Shown: piece by piece, positions 7,620 through 15,329 of the stretch
Layout: the number at the start of each line of letters is the position of its first letter
Numbering within the stretch: the first letter of the stretch is position 1
Assembly (NCBI GenBank): GCA_934086815.1
Contig: CAKOIM010000010.1
Span: 1-41,830 of the forward strand
DNA: 41,830 nt
From: an uncultured Bacilli bacterium
Lineage (GTDB): Bacteria > Bacillota_I > Bacilli_A > RF39 > UBA660
Reading direction: 5' to 3'
Notes under the pieces: generated by a model
Told to the model about the DNA's origin: nothing
What the model saw: the letters and a program-made list of their open reading frames with translations, nothing else
The model's database searches: none
Made by a program: the position numbers and the translations under genes

Positions 7620-8669
7620 ATGGAAAAACAAATAAAAAAAGTATTAGAAGAATTAGAAAAAAAAAATTATCAAGCTTATTTAGTCGGAGGATATGTAAGA
7701 GATTATCTTCTAGGAGAAAAATCTTTTGATATCGATATATGTACTAATTGTTTACCTAAAGATATACATCAAATATTTAAATGTAGTAAAAGTAATTATG
7801 GATGTGTAAATTTTAAGTTAAATAAATATAATATTGATATTACTACATTTAGAAAAGATTTAAATTATGTTAATAGAAAACCTAGTCAAGTTATATATAT
7901 AAATTCTTTAGAAGAAGATTTATTAAGAAGAGACTTTACAATTAATGCTATATGTATGAATAAAAATGGAAGAATTATTGATATACTTGGGGGAATAAAT
8001 GATTTAAATAATAGATTGATTAAAATGATTGGTAATGTAAACGAAAAAGTGCAGGAAGATCCCCTTAGAATATTAAGGGCAATAAGGTTTGCTACGGTAT
8101 TAAATTTTGAACTTGATCAAAATTTATATGATACTATAAAGAAATATAGTTATTTAGTTGCAAGTTTATCTAAAGAAAGAATAAAAAGTGAACTAGATAA
8201 AATATTATTAAGTAAAAATTTTAATTGTGGATTAAATTTAATTAAAGAATTTAATCTTGATGAAATTATAGGACTTCAATATGATAATGTATTTTTTGTT
8301 GATGATTTATTGGGGATGTGGGCCCAAATTAAAGTTTTAGATATGCCATTTACAAATTTAGAAAAAAGCAATATAATAAAAATTGCTGAGATTATTAAGT
8401 ATGGTAAAGTTGATAATTTAATGCTATATAAATATGGTTTGTATTTATCATTAATCGCAGGTAAAATACTTAATTTAAATATAAAAGATATAAATAAAAA
8501 GTATAATAAATTACCTATTAAAAGCCGAAGTGATATAGATATAAATGTTAAGGACTTGGGAGTAGGAAAAGAAATAAATATTAAATACATTGAACTTGAA
8601 AATAATATATTAACTAATAGATTAAAAAATAAAAATAAAGATATTAAAAAATTTTTAGAAAGGAAGTGA
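7620..8669 (+). CDS. cca: CCA-adding tRNA nucleotidyltransferase
   Basis: 349 residues, class II nucleotidyltransferase fold. Visible motifs in order: LVGGYVRDYLLG (nucleotide-binding loop), the catalytic DID pair at DIDI near residue 38, RRDFTINAI, and EDPLRILRAIRFA, all hallmarks of tRNA CCA enzymes and the related bacterial poly(A) polymerases. It adds or repairs the 3'-terminal CCA of tRNA using CTP and ATP in the cytoplasm. There is no HD domain. The C-terminal third is AT-rich and less conserved, somewhat shorter than the B. subtilis enzyme. The ribosome site GGGATAG is present. It is the first gene of an operon with dnaD (4-bp gap). Poly(A) polymerase activity cannot be excluded from sequence alone, but most Bacillota with one copy use it for CCA addition. 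Confidence 0.92.
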   Translation: MEKQIKKVLEELEKKNYQAYLVGGYVRDYLLGEKSFDIDICTNCLPKDIHQIFKCSKSNYGCVNFKLNKYNIDITTFRKDLNYVNRKPSQVIYINSLEEDLLRRDFTINAICMNKNGRIIDILGGINDLNNRLIKMIGNVNEKVQEDPLRILRAIRFATVLNFELDQNLYDTIKKYSYLVASLSKERIKSELDKILLSKNFNCGLNLIKEFNLDEIIGLQYDNVFFVDDLLGMWAQIKVLDMPFTNLEKSNIIKIAEIIKYGKVDNLMLYKYGLYLSLIAGKILNLNIKDINKKYNKLPIKSRSDIDINVKDLGVGKEINIKYIELENNILTNRLKNKNKDIKKFLERK

Positions 8670-8673
8670 AAAT

Positions 8674-9297
8674 ATGTTTAAAGATAATAAAAAATTAGTA
8701 GCTGAAACTGTTTTTATAAAAGAAGCTCTAAAAAATAATTTATCTTTACAAGAATTTTTACTTCTTTTGTTTTTTGATAATTCTTTTGATTTAGTTTTTG
8801 ATATGAAGGTTATAGCTAAGACTATTAATATGAGTGAAGATGAAGTATTAATTGCTTATGGTAATTTAATTAATAAAAAATTAATAAAGGTAGTAGCAGA
8901 TAAAGATGGGTTTGGTAAAGTTACAGAAAAAGTTTCTTTAGATAATTTTTACAATGAAATAAAAAGTAATTATAATAATGAAGAAAAACAAGAAGTTAAA
9001 ACTGATATTTTTAGTAAGTTTGAAAATACTTTTGGAAGAACGTTATCTAACATAGATTATGAAATAATTAATGCTTGGATGGAAAAAGGTTTTAGTGAAG
9101 AGCTTATATTGGAAGCTTTGAGGGAAGCTGAATATAATGGAGTACTTAATTTAAGATATATAGATAAAATATTATATGAATGGAATAGAAAAGGCTTTAA
9201 AACAGTAGAAGATGTTAATAAAAGATTTAATGAATTAGAAAATACGCCGATATTTGAAAGTAGTGTGTTAGATTATGACTGGTTACATGAACAGTAA
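8674..9297 (+). CDS. dnaD: DnaD-family primosomal replication protein
   Basis: 207 residues. The N-terminal part (to about residue 95) has the winged-helix pattern of DnaD, including MSEDEVLIAYGNLINKKLIK. The C-terminal DnaD/DnaB helical domain runs from about residue 110 to 185, with NIDYEIINAWMEKGFSEELI and the conserved RYIDKILYEW segment. In B. subtilis DnaD works with DnaB and DnaI to load the replicative helicase at oriC and at restart sites. The AAGGAAGTGA ribosome site overlaps the end of cca. The next gene, nth, starts inside the last codons of this one, matching the dnaD-nth pairing known from B. subtilis, which supports the name. Confidence 0.9.
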   Translation: MFKDNKKLVAETVFIKEALKNNLSLQEFLLLLFFDNSFDLVFDMKVIAKTINMSEDEVLIAYGNLINKKLIKVVADKDGFGKVTEKVSLDNFYNEIKSNYNNEEKQEVKTDIFSKFENTFGRTLSNIDYEIINAWMEKGFSEELILEALREAEYNGVLNLRYIDKILYEWNRKGFKTVEDVNKRFNELENTPIFESSVLDYDWLHEQ

Positions 9298-9892
9298 AGA
9301 AATATTAGCAAAGTTAAATGAGTTATATCCAAATCCTAAATGTGAACTTAATTATAATAAAGATTATGAATTATTAATCGCGGTTGTTTTGTCTGCTCAA
9401 TGTACAGATAGAAGAGTAAATAATGTTACTAAGGAATTGTTTTCTAAATATACTTTGAAAGATTTAAGTGAAATTGATAACAAGAAAATAGAAAAAATTA
9501 TTTATCCCTTGGGGGCATATACTAAAAAAGCTGAATATATAAAACAAATAGCTAAAGCTTTAATTAATGATTGTAATGGCAAAGTTATAAATGATAGAAA
9601 GTATTTAGAAAATTTATCAGGGGTTGGTAGAAAAACTTGTAATGTTGTTTTAGGGGAACTTTTTAATGAACCTTCGATAGCCGTGGACACTCATGTTAGT
9701 AGAGTAGCTTATAGATTGGAACTTACGAAAAGTAAAGATGTTTTAAAAATAGAAAAAGATTTAATGAAAATTTTTCCAAAGGATAAGTGGGTAAGAGTTC
9801 ACAAACAATTAGTGCTATTTGGTAGATATATGTGTAAAAGTATTAAACCAGAATGTAGTAAATGTCCATTTCAATGTAAATATAAAAGATAG
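9287..9892 (+). CDS. nth: Endonuclease III (DNA glycosylase/AP lyase)
   Basis: About 201 residues. The helix-hairpin-helix LSGVGRKTCNVVLGE holds the catalytic Lys, and the catalytic Asp follows in AVDTHVSRV. ELLIAVVLSAQCTDRRVN is the family N-terminal signature. It removes oxidised pyrimidines and cleaves the abasic site in base excision repair. The C-terminal iron-sulfur motif is unusual: Cys-x6-Cys-x2-Cys-x3-Cys, where the family normally has x5 in the last gap. All four cysteines are present, so a cluster is still plausible. An in-frame ATG at 9275 is an alternative start; I prefer 9287 because the family rarely has the four extra residues, but neither ATG has a strong ribosome site. Translation is probably coupled to the overlapping dnaD stop. 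Confidence 0.92.
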   Translation: MNSKEILAKLNELYPNPKCELNYNKDYELLIAVVLSAQCTDRRVNNVTKELFSKYTLKDLSEIDNKKIEKIIYPLGAYTKKAEYIKQIAKALINDCNGKVINDRKYLENLSGVGRKTCNVVLGELFNEPSIAVDTHVSRVAYRLELTKSKDVLKIEKDLMKIFPKDKWVRVHKQLVLFGRYMCKSIKPECSKCPFQCKYKR

Positions 9893-9951
9893 TTTTTTAA
9901 ACTTAATGTATTTTCATAAAAATATTTTATAAATATAAATATTAATAGATA

Positions 9952-9980
9952 TTGAATTAAAAGTTAATAAATGCTAAAAT
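9952..9980 (+). promoter_or_regulatory. Promoter of the Fn3 surface protein
   Basis: TTGAAT (9952-9957), a 17-bp spacer ending TGC, and TAAAAT (9975-9980), an extended -10. The predicted start site near 9987 lies between the two possible start codons and supports the ATG at 10007. Confidence 0.6.
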
Positions 9981-10006
9981 TGTTAAAAGATAGAGGTATT
10001 TTGAAT

Positions 10007-12667
10007 ATGAAAAAAATTAATTTTAAAAAAAATAAAAAAACAATGATATTAACTGCTTTAGGAATATTAACAATTCTTATTTTTATAGGTGGAACTTCGT
10101 ATGCATATTTTAAAATGCAAGGAAATACAAATTCTCAAAGTGATGTTAATGTTACAACAGCTACTACTGATCAGTTGCAATTTAAAATCAGTAATGCAAT
10201 TAATTTAAGCGTATCAGCGTTAGATTTTAAAAAGGGATCCGGAAATAAAAGTGATTCAACTACAGCAACAGCAATTCTAACAGCTTCAAATTCTGTTAAT
10301 ATTGAAAGTACAACGGAAAGATATAATATTTATTTTGTGATAGAAAATAATGATTTTGTTTATACTACAAGTGATGCTAAACCAGAATTACTTTTAAAAG
10401 TAACTGATCCAAATGGTAATACTGTTGAAAATATAAGTGGTTTAATTAATACTGAAAATGGTTTTGATATAACGACAAGAACAGGAAGTTTTTTACTTAT
10501 TCCAGATTATGATATAACGGCTAATCGAGGAAAAACAACAAAGCAAGATTGGAAAGTCGAAGTAACATTAGTTAATTTAGATACGGATCAAACAAAAAAT
10601 ACTGGTAAAACATTATCAGGTAAATTATATGTAACAAAAGATAAAATGAGTAGTTATGAACTTGCTCAAATTACTAGCCTTAAAACTGTAACAACTTATG
10701 ATTCTATTGAAACAAATTTAGATGTAAAACAAGGAAGTAGTGAAATAGATAAATATTATTTTGCGAATGAATTAGTAAGCAAAAATAAAAGTGCTAGTGA
10801 TGTAAAGTTTGTTGAAACAGATACTCCTAATTATAAATTTACTAATCTAGAAGAAGATACAACTTATAAAATATATAGTTATGCTATAGATAAAAATGGG
10901 ATAAAATCTAATGTATATGAAACTGAAGTAAATACGGATTCCTATGTTTTACCAAGTGTAACAAGTGTTACACATTCTATAACTCTAAATTCAATAACTT
11001 TAAATGTAAATGCTAAAAAAGGAAGTAATGATGTAGTAAAATATTATTATTCCAAGGATAATGGTGCAACATATGAAGAAAGTACATCTAATAGTTATAC
11101 GTTTAATAATTTAACAGATACAACAGAATATAAAATAAAAGTAAAAGTACAAGATAGTGATGGAAGATATTCAACAGAATATTATGAAGCAATATCAACA
11201 GAGACTTATATTTTACCAACTGTTGCAAGCGTAAATGCTACGACAAAATATAATCAAATAAGTTTAACCGCAACGGGAACAAAAGGAACAAATGAAGTAG
11301 CAAAATACTATTATTCAATTAATAATGGTGAATATGTAGAAGGAACAAATAAACATACATTTACTGGATTAAATGAAAAAACGACTTATAATATAAAAGT
11401 GAAAGTTTCAGATACCCAAGGTAGAATGTCAAATATATATGAAACAAGTGTAACCACAGATGCATATGTATTACCAAGTATTACAAGTGTAACTACAAGT
11501 AGTACATCTAATTCTATAACAATAAATGTTGATGCTAATAATGGTGATGGAACTATAACAAAATATTATTATTCTAAAGATGGCGGAAGTAACTATATAG
11601 AAAGTGATAATAATACTTATACATTTAGTGATCTTACAAGTAATGTAACATTCGATATTAGAGTTTATGTAAAAGATAGTAATAATAGAGTTAGTAGTGT
11701 AAGTGTAGCTAGTGAAACAACTTTTGCTGTTGCCTTTGATGATTTCATTAAGACAGTATACACAGGAAAACAAGGTGAAAATAATATGTATTATCATGAT
11801 AGTACTTTAGAAAATGGGGCTAATGATAATTCATATCGTTATGCGGGTTCGAGTGAAACCACAAAAAACTTTGTTTGCTTTGGATATGATTCAAAGGATG
11901 GAAGTTGTCCTACAGACAACTTATATAGAATAATAGGCGTTTTTGATAATCAAGTAAAATTAATAAAATATGATTATGCTTCAACAACAATGTTAGGAAA
12001 AGATGGTGGATATTTAAATACTTATTCTGGTATAGGTTGGAAAGCAAGTACATATGGAACAAGTAAAGGTACAAATTCAAAATCAGATATAGGGGTTTAT
12101 TGTTGGAATAAAACATCAAACTCAAACTCATGGAGTCAAAGTAGTTTAAACATAGATAATTTAAATACAAATTTTACAAATTATATCGGCAGTAACTGGA
12201 CAAAGAAAATTGCAAGTAATACATGGAAAGTTGGAGGGAATACTTCAACAAGTTTGACAAATGTTGTTGCTGCAACTGCATATACAAATGAAATAGTATC
12301 TCCGGCGTCAACGAAAAAATATTCAGATAAGATTGGATTAATGTATGTAAGTGATTATGGATTTGCGGCAGCTCCTAGTGCCTGGACGACACCTTTAAGA
12401 AAAATGAAAAATGGAAGCGATTATGGGTATGGACAATCATCAATAACAAGTGTGAATTGGATGTATATGGGATTATATGATTTTACAATTACAAGACAAT
12501 CAGATACTAATAGTGATATTATGCATATTGATTTTTCTGGATTTGTTTCATCGTATGATCAATATGAATTGAATCGTAATGCGATAAGGCCTGTATTTTA
12601 CTTAAAAACTGATGTAACATTTGTAGGAGGAGAAGGAACAATTGCTTCGCCTTACATAATAAGTTAA
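10007..12667 (+). CDS. Large secreted or anchored protein: TasA/camelysin-like N-terminus, four Fn3-like repeats, shared C-terminal domain
   Basis: 886 residues from the ATG at 10007, which follows AGAGGT and lies after the predicted transcription start; an upstream in-frame ATG at 9971 precedes it. A hydrophobic segment at about residues 14-32 ends TSYAYFKMQG, resembling the SipW-dependent TasA/CalY leader, and the next roughly 180 residues look like that beta-rich domain. Four Fn3-like repeats of about 85-95 residues start near 218, 314, 402 and 488; each later repeat opens LP(S/T)(V/I)xSV and contains KYYYS and a YTFxxL motif. Residues about 575-886 match the C-terminal domain of the 418-1650 protein. 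There is no sortase motif. Function is unknown; a structural or adhesive role at the surface is an inference. The gene has its own promoter and terminator. Confidence 0.75.
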   Translation: MKKINFKKNKKTMILTALGILTILIFIGGTSYAYFKMQGNTNSQSDVNVTTATTDQLQFKISNAINLSVSALDFKKGSGNKSDSTTATAILTASNSVNIESTTERYNIYFVIENNDFVYTTSDAKPELLLKVTDPNGNTVENISGLINTENGFDITTRTGSFLLIPDYDITANRGKTTKQDWKVEVTLVNLDTDQTKNTGKTLSGKLYVTKDKMSSYELAQITSLKTVTTYDSIETNLDVKQGSSEIDKYYFANELVSKNKSASDVKFVETDTPNYKFTNLEEDTTYKIYSYAIDKNGIKSNVYETEVNTDSYVLPSVTSVTHSITLNSITLNVNAKKGSNDVVKYYYSKDNGATYEESTSNSYTFNNLTDTTEYKIKVKVQDSDGRYSTEYYEAISTETYILPTVASVNATTKYNQISLTATGTKGTNEVAKYYYSINNGEYVEGTNKHTFTGLNEKTTYNIKVKVSDTQGRMSNIYETSVTTDAYVLPSITSVTTSSTSNSITINVDANNGDGTITKYYYSKDGGSNYIESDNNTYTFSDLTSNVTFDIRVYVKDSNNRVSSVSVASETTFAVAFDDFIKTVYTGKQGENNMYYHDSTLENGANDNSYRYAGSSETTKNFVCFGYDSKDGSCPTDNLYRIIGVFDNQVKLIKYDYASTTMLGKDGGYLNTYSGIGWKASTYGTSKGTNSKSDIGVYCWNKTSNSNSWSQSSLNIDNLNTNFTNYIGSNWTKKIASNTWKVGGNTSTSLTNVVAATAYTNEIVSPASTKKYSDKIGLMYVSDYGFAAAPSAWTTPLRKMKNGSDYGYGQSSITSVNWMYMGLYDFTITRQSDTNSDIMHIDFSGFVSSYDQYELNRNAIRPVFYLKTDVTFVGGEGTIASPYIIS

Positions 12668-12670
12668 ACT

Positions 12671-12699
12671 AAAAAAGAACGAAAATCTCGTTCTTTTTT
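12671..12699. terminator. Bidirectional terminator between the Fn3 gene and glmS
   Basis: Perfect 12-bp stem AAAAAAGAACGA/TCGTTCTTTTTT (12671-12682 and 12688-12699) with a 5-nt loop. Read from either strand, the stem ends in a T run, so it can end both convergent transcripts. Confidence 0.9.
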
Positions 12700-14498
12700 T
12701 ATTCCACTGTTACTGATTTAGCTAAGTTTCTAGGTTTATCAATATCACAATTATTATTTTTAGCTACTTGATAAGCAAGTAATTGAAGAGGAATAATTGT
12801 AATAATTGCTTGTAAGATTGGATGAATTTTTTTAAGTAAAATAATATCATTATAGAAATTTTCTTCTGGTTTCATTGTAGTAACAAGAATAACATTAGCT
12901 CCTCTTGCTTTAACTTCTTTGATATTACTAATTGTTTTTTCATTTAAAATTTCATCCGTAGAAATAGCTATTACTGGGGTGTCTTTTTCAATTAGAGAAA
13001 TAGTACCATGTTTTAATTCTCCGGCTTGATAAGCAACACTATTAATATAAGATATTTCTTTTAATTTTAAAGATGCTTCAAGCGATAATGCATAATCAAT
13101 TCCTCGGCCAATAAAGAATATTTGTTTATTTGTATATATTTTATTCGCAATATCTATGTATGAATTATCTTTTATTGTTTCTTTAATAAAGTTTGGCATA
13201 TTTTTAATTTCATTGTCTATTTCTTTAAATTCATCATCACTAATAATATTTTTATGTTTACCAAGATATAAGGCAATTAAACTAAATATTGCTACTTGCG
13301 CTAAGTAAGCTTTTGTTGTTGCTACGGCAATTTCAAATCCGGCTTTAATATATACAACATGATCTGCTTCTCTAGCAATAGAACTTCCTACGACATTAAC
13401 AATACACATAGTTGTAATTCCATCTTCTTTAGCTTTTCTAAGTGCGGCTAAAGTATCCGCTGTTTCTCCAGATTGTGAAACTACTATTAATAAAGTGTCT
13501 TTATCATAAAAATTCTTTTTATATCTATATTCACTTGCAACTTCCACATTTGTTTCTGTGTTTCCATAATTTTCAAACAAATATTTTCCTACAACTCCAG
13601 TATGATATGCTGAACCACATGCGACAATATCAATCTTTTTAAAGTTTTTAATAAAACCAAAATTATTTTCTAATGATTTAAAAGTTCCATCATAATAGTA
13701 GTTTACTGTATCTTCGAAAACTTTATCTTGTTCATTTATTTCTTTTAACATAAAGTGATCATATCCTGCTTTTGTCGCTGTATCTAAAGAACCTTCAAAA
13801 ACTTTTATTTCTTTTTTAACTATATTTTTATCTTTATCATATACTGTTACATCATTTTCTGTTAATTTTACTATATCATAGTCATCTAATAACATATACT
13901 TATTAGTAAATTTTAATATAGCTGGTACATCAGATGCAATAAAGTTTCCGTCATCTGCTAAAGCAATAATTAATGGACTGCTTTTACGCATTGCATATAA
14001 AGTATCATCACCATCAACTAAAACTCCGAATGCATATGAACCACGAATGATTTTTCCGGCTTCATAAAGTGATGAAATAATATCCTTGCTTTCTTGATAC
14101 AATGAATCTATTAAAGCCGCGGCAACTTCCGTATCTGTATCACTTTTAAAAGTATATCCTTTTTTTATTAAATCATTTTTAAGATCTATATAATTTTCTA
14201 TAATTCCGTTATGAACTAAAGTAATATTACCATTTTTATGAGGATGGGCATTAATTTGATTGGCTTCACCATGAGTTGCCCATCTTGTATGACCAATACC
14301 TAAATTGCTTTCTGTATCCATATTTAACTTTTCTTTTAAATTAGCAATTTTTCCTTTTTCTTTTATAACATTTACTTCATTATTACTTAAGTAGGCTATA
14401 CCTGCGGAGTCATAACCTCTATATTCTAATGCTTCTAAAGCATCAATAATTTTAGGAACACACTTTCTAGTCCCTATATATCCAACAATTCCACACAT
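12699..14498 (-). CDS. glmS: Glutamine-fructose-6-phosphate aminotransferase (isomerizing)
   Basis: 599 residues, full family length. It starts MCGIVGYIG, so Cys2 becomes the N-terminal nucleophile of the class II glutamine amidotransferase domain (about 1-225; GHTRWATHGEAN is visible). Two SIS sugar-isomerase domains follow, with ACGSAYHTG, SQSGETADTLAALR and GRGIDYALSLEASLKLKE. The end DKPRNLAKSVTVE is the conserved C-terminal tail that closes the active site. It makes glucosamine-6-phosphate, the first step toward UDP-GlcNAc, peptidoglycan and teichoic acids. The leader carries a glmS ribozyme (14575-14650), so the mRNA is self-cleaved when glucosamine-6-phosphate is high. The ribosome site is AAGGAAGG. 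It is transcribed alone, against the neighbours. Confidence 0.97.
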   Translation of the reverse strand: MCGIVGYIGTRKCVPKIIDALEALEYRGYDSAGIAYLSNNEVNVIKEKGKIANLKEKLNMDTESNLGIGHTRWATHGEANQINAHPHKNGNITLVHNGIIENYIDLKNDLIKKGYTFKSDTDTEVAAALIDSLYQESKDIISSLYEAGKIIRGSYAFGVLVDGDDTLYAMRKSSPLIIALADDGNFIASDVPAILKFTNKYMLLDDYDIVKLTENDVTVYDKDKNIVKKEIKVFEGSLDTATKAGYDHFMLKEINEQDKVFEDTVNYYYDGTFKSLENNFGFIKNFKKIDIVACGSAYHTGVVGKYLFENYGNTETNVEVASEYRYKKNFYDKDTLLIVVSQSGETADTLAALRKAKEDGITTMCIVNVVGSSIAREADHVVYIKAGFEIAVATTKAYLAQVAIFSLIALYLGKHKNIISDDEFKEIDNEIKNMPNFIKETIKDNSYIDIANKIYTNKQIFFIGRGIDYALSLEASLKLKEISYINSVAYQAGELKHGTISLIEKDTPVIAISTDEILNEKTISNIKEVKARGANVILVTTMKPEENFYNDIILLKKIHPILQAIITIIPLQLLAYQVAKNNNCDIDKPRNLAKSVTVE

Positions 14499-14574
14499 TT
14501 TTTAAATCCTTCCTTGTACATGATATACTTTTTGTTACAATTTTGATTTTGTTTTTTATTATATATCTTACGAT

Positions 14575-14650
14575 TATACTACCGTGATGCTATCCGCCGA
14601 AAGTTCGATAAACATCATCCTCGTTAACCTTTAGGTCTGGCGCTAACAAT
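14575..14650 (-). promoter_or_regulatory. glmS ribozyme (glucosamine-6-phosphate-activated, self-cleaving)
   Basis: On the - strand the leader contains AGCGCCAG (cleavage expected just 5' of the G of GCGCC, near 14643), then AACGAGGATGATG, TTATCGAA, and CTTTCGGCGGAT followed by AGCATCACGG. These are the conserved P1, P2 and P2.1 core segments of the known glmS ribozyme in the right order. The 3' P3-P4 support domain is AT-rich and I cannot fold it confidently. It sits between the promoter at 14685-14714 and the glmS start. Confidence 0.9.
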
Positions 14651-14684
14651 TAGTCTTACCTCCATCAACTATTTTGTTTATTAA

Positions 14685-14714
14685 ATTATACTACTAATAT
14701 ATTAATCTTGTCAA
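14685..14714 (-). promoter_or_regulatory. glmS promoter
   Basis: On the - strand: TTGACA (14714-14709), an 18-bp spacer, and TATAAT (14690-14685). Full consensus hexamers. Transcription would begin near 14678, about 35 nt before the ribozyme cleavage site. Confidence 0.8.
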
Positions 14715-14752
14715 AATCATTAAAACTTGATAAACTTAAGATGGTGATAAAA

Positions 14753-15274
14753 GTGGCAATAAAAGGTGTTTTAGAAAAAAAAGAAAGTGGTAAAAAAATT
14801 AGTCCATATTTATATAAAAATATCATTTTGGTAATAGTGGGGTTAATACTCTTTTTAATACCTAAAACTTTTAATAATATTGTTGGATTAGTATTAGGTT
14901 TTTTAATTTTTTTCGTAGGTCTTACTAATATATTTAATTATTTACAAAATAAGATAGGGTTAACTAGTAATTTAGTAAATGGTATTTTATATTCTGTATT
15001 TGGTACATTTATTATGTTATATCCTAGTTCAGTTATAAGATTAATAGCTTTATGTCTGGGAATATATTTATTTATAAATGCATTATTAAAAACAAGGGAA
15101 GCCTTTACACTTAAGGAATTAGAAAATAATTGGATTTCTACATTTGTAGTAGCTATAATATTATTTTTATTAGGTGGACTTTTAATATTTAATCCTTTTT
15201 CTGGGGAATTTATTACGAAAATATTGGGAATATTATTAATTATAGTTTCTGTGTTTGATATATTTAATAAATAA
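14753..15274 (+). CDS. HdeD/DUF308-like multi-pass membrane protein
   Basis: 173 residues from the GTG at 14753, which has GATGGTGAT just upstream; in-frame ATG at 14741 and TTG at 14708 are possible but lack ribosome sites, and the TTG lies inside the glmS promoter. About six hydrophobic helices arranged in pairs: IILVIVGLILFLIP, IVGLVLGFLIFFVGLTNIF, LVNGILYSVFGTFIMLYPSS and VIRLIALCLGIYLFINALL, then two more ending ILGILLIIVSVFDIF. Short P-S/P-F turns between the helices fit the HdeD/DUF308 repeat. HdeD is linked to acid stress in enterobacteria; in Bacillota the role is unknown. It ends 56 bp before ezrA. Confidence 0.75.
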   Translation: MAIKGVLEKKESGKKISPYLYKNIILVIVGLILFLIPKTFNNIVGLVLGFLIFFVGLTNIFNYLQNKIGLTSNLVNGILYSVFGTFIMLYPSSVIRLIALCLGIYLFINALLKTREAFTLKELENNWISTFVVAIILFLLGGLLIFNPFSGEFITKILGILLIIVSVFDIFNK

Positions 15275-15329
15275 TTGCTATTTAAAAAAAGCTTTTTATG
15301 TGATAAACTATATAGTAGTGGTGAATCAT

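Noticed and set aside
9971..10006. Upstream start of the Fn3 protein
   Set aside because: The ATG at 9971 precedes the predicted transcription start and has no ribosome site; it would also add a charged extension before the signal segment.
11471..11797. Long - strand open frame inside the Fn3 protein gene
   Set aside because: Low-complexity Ile/Thr/Tyr translation produced by the complement of a repetitive Ser/Thr/Asn gene; no ribosome site.
14708..14752. TTG start for the HdeD-like protein
   Set aside because: It lies inside the full-consensus glmS promoter and lacks an SD; the GTG at 14753 has GATGGTGAT.
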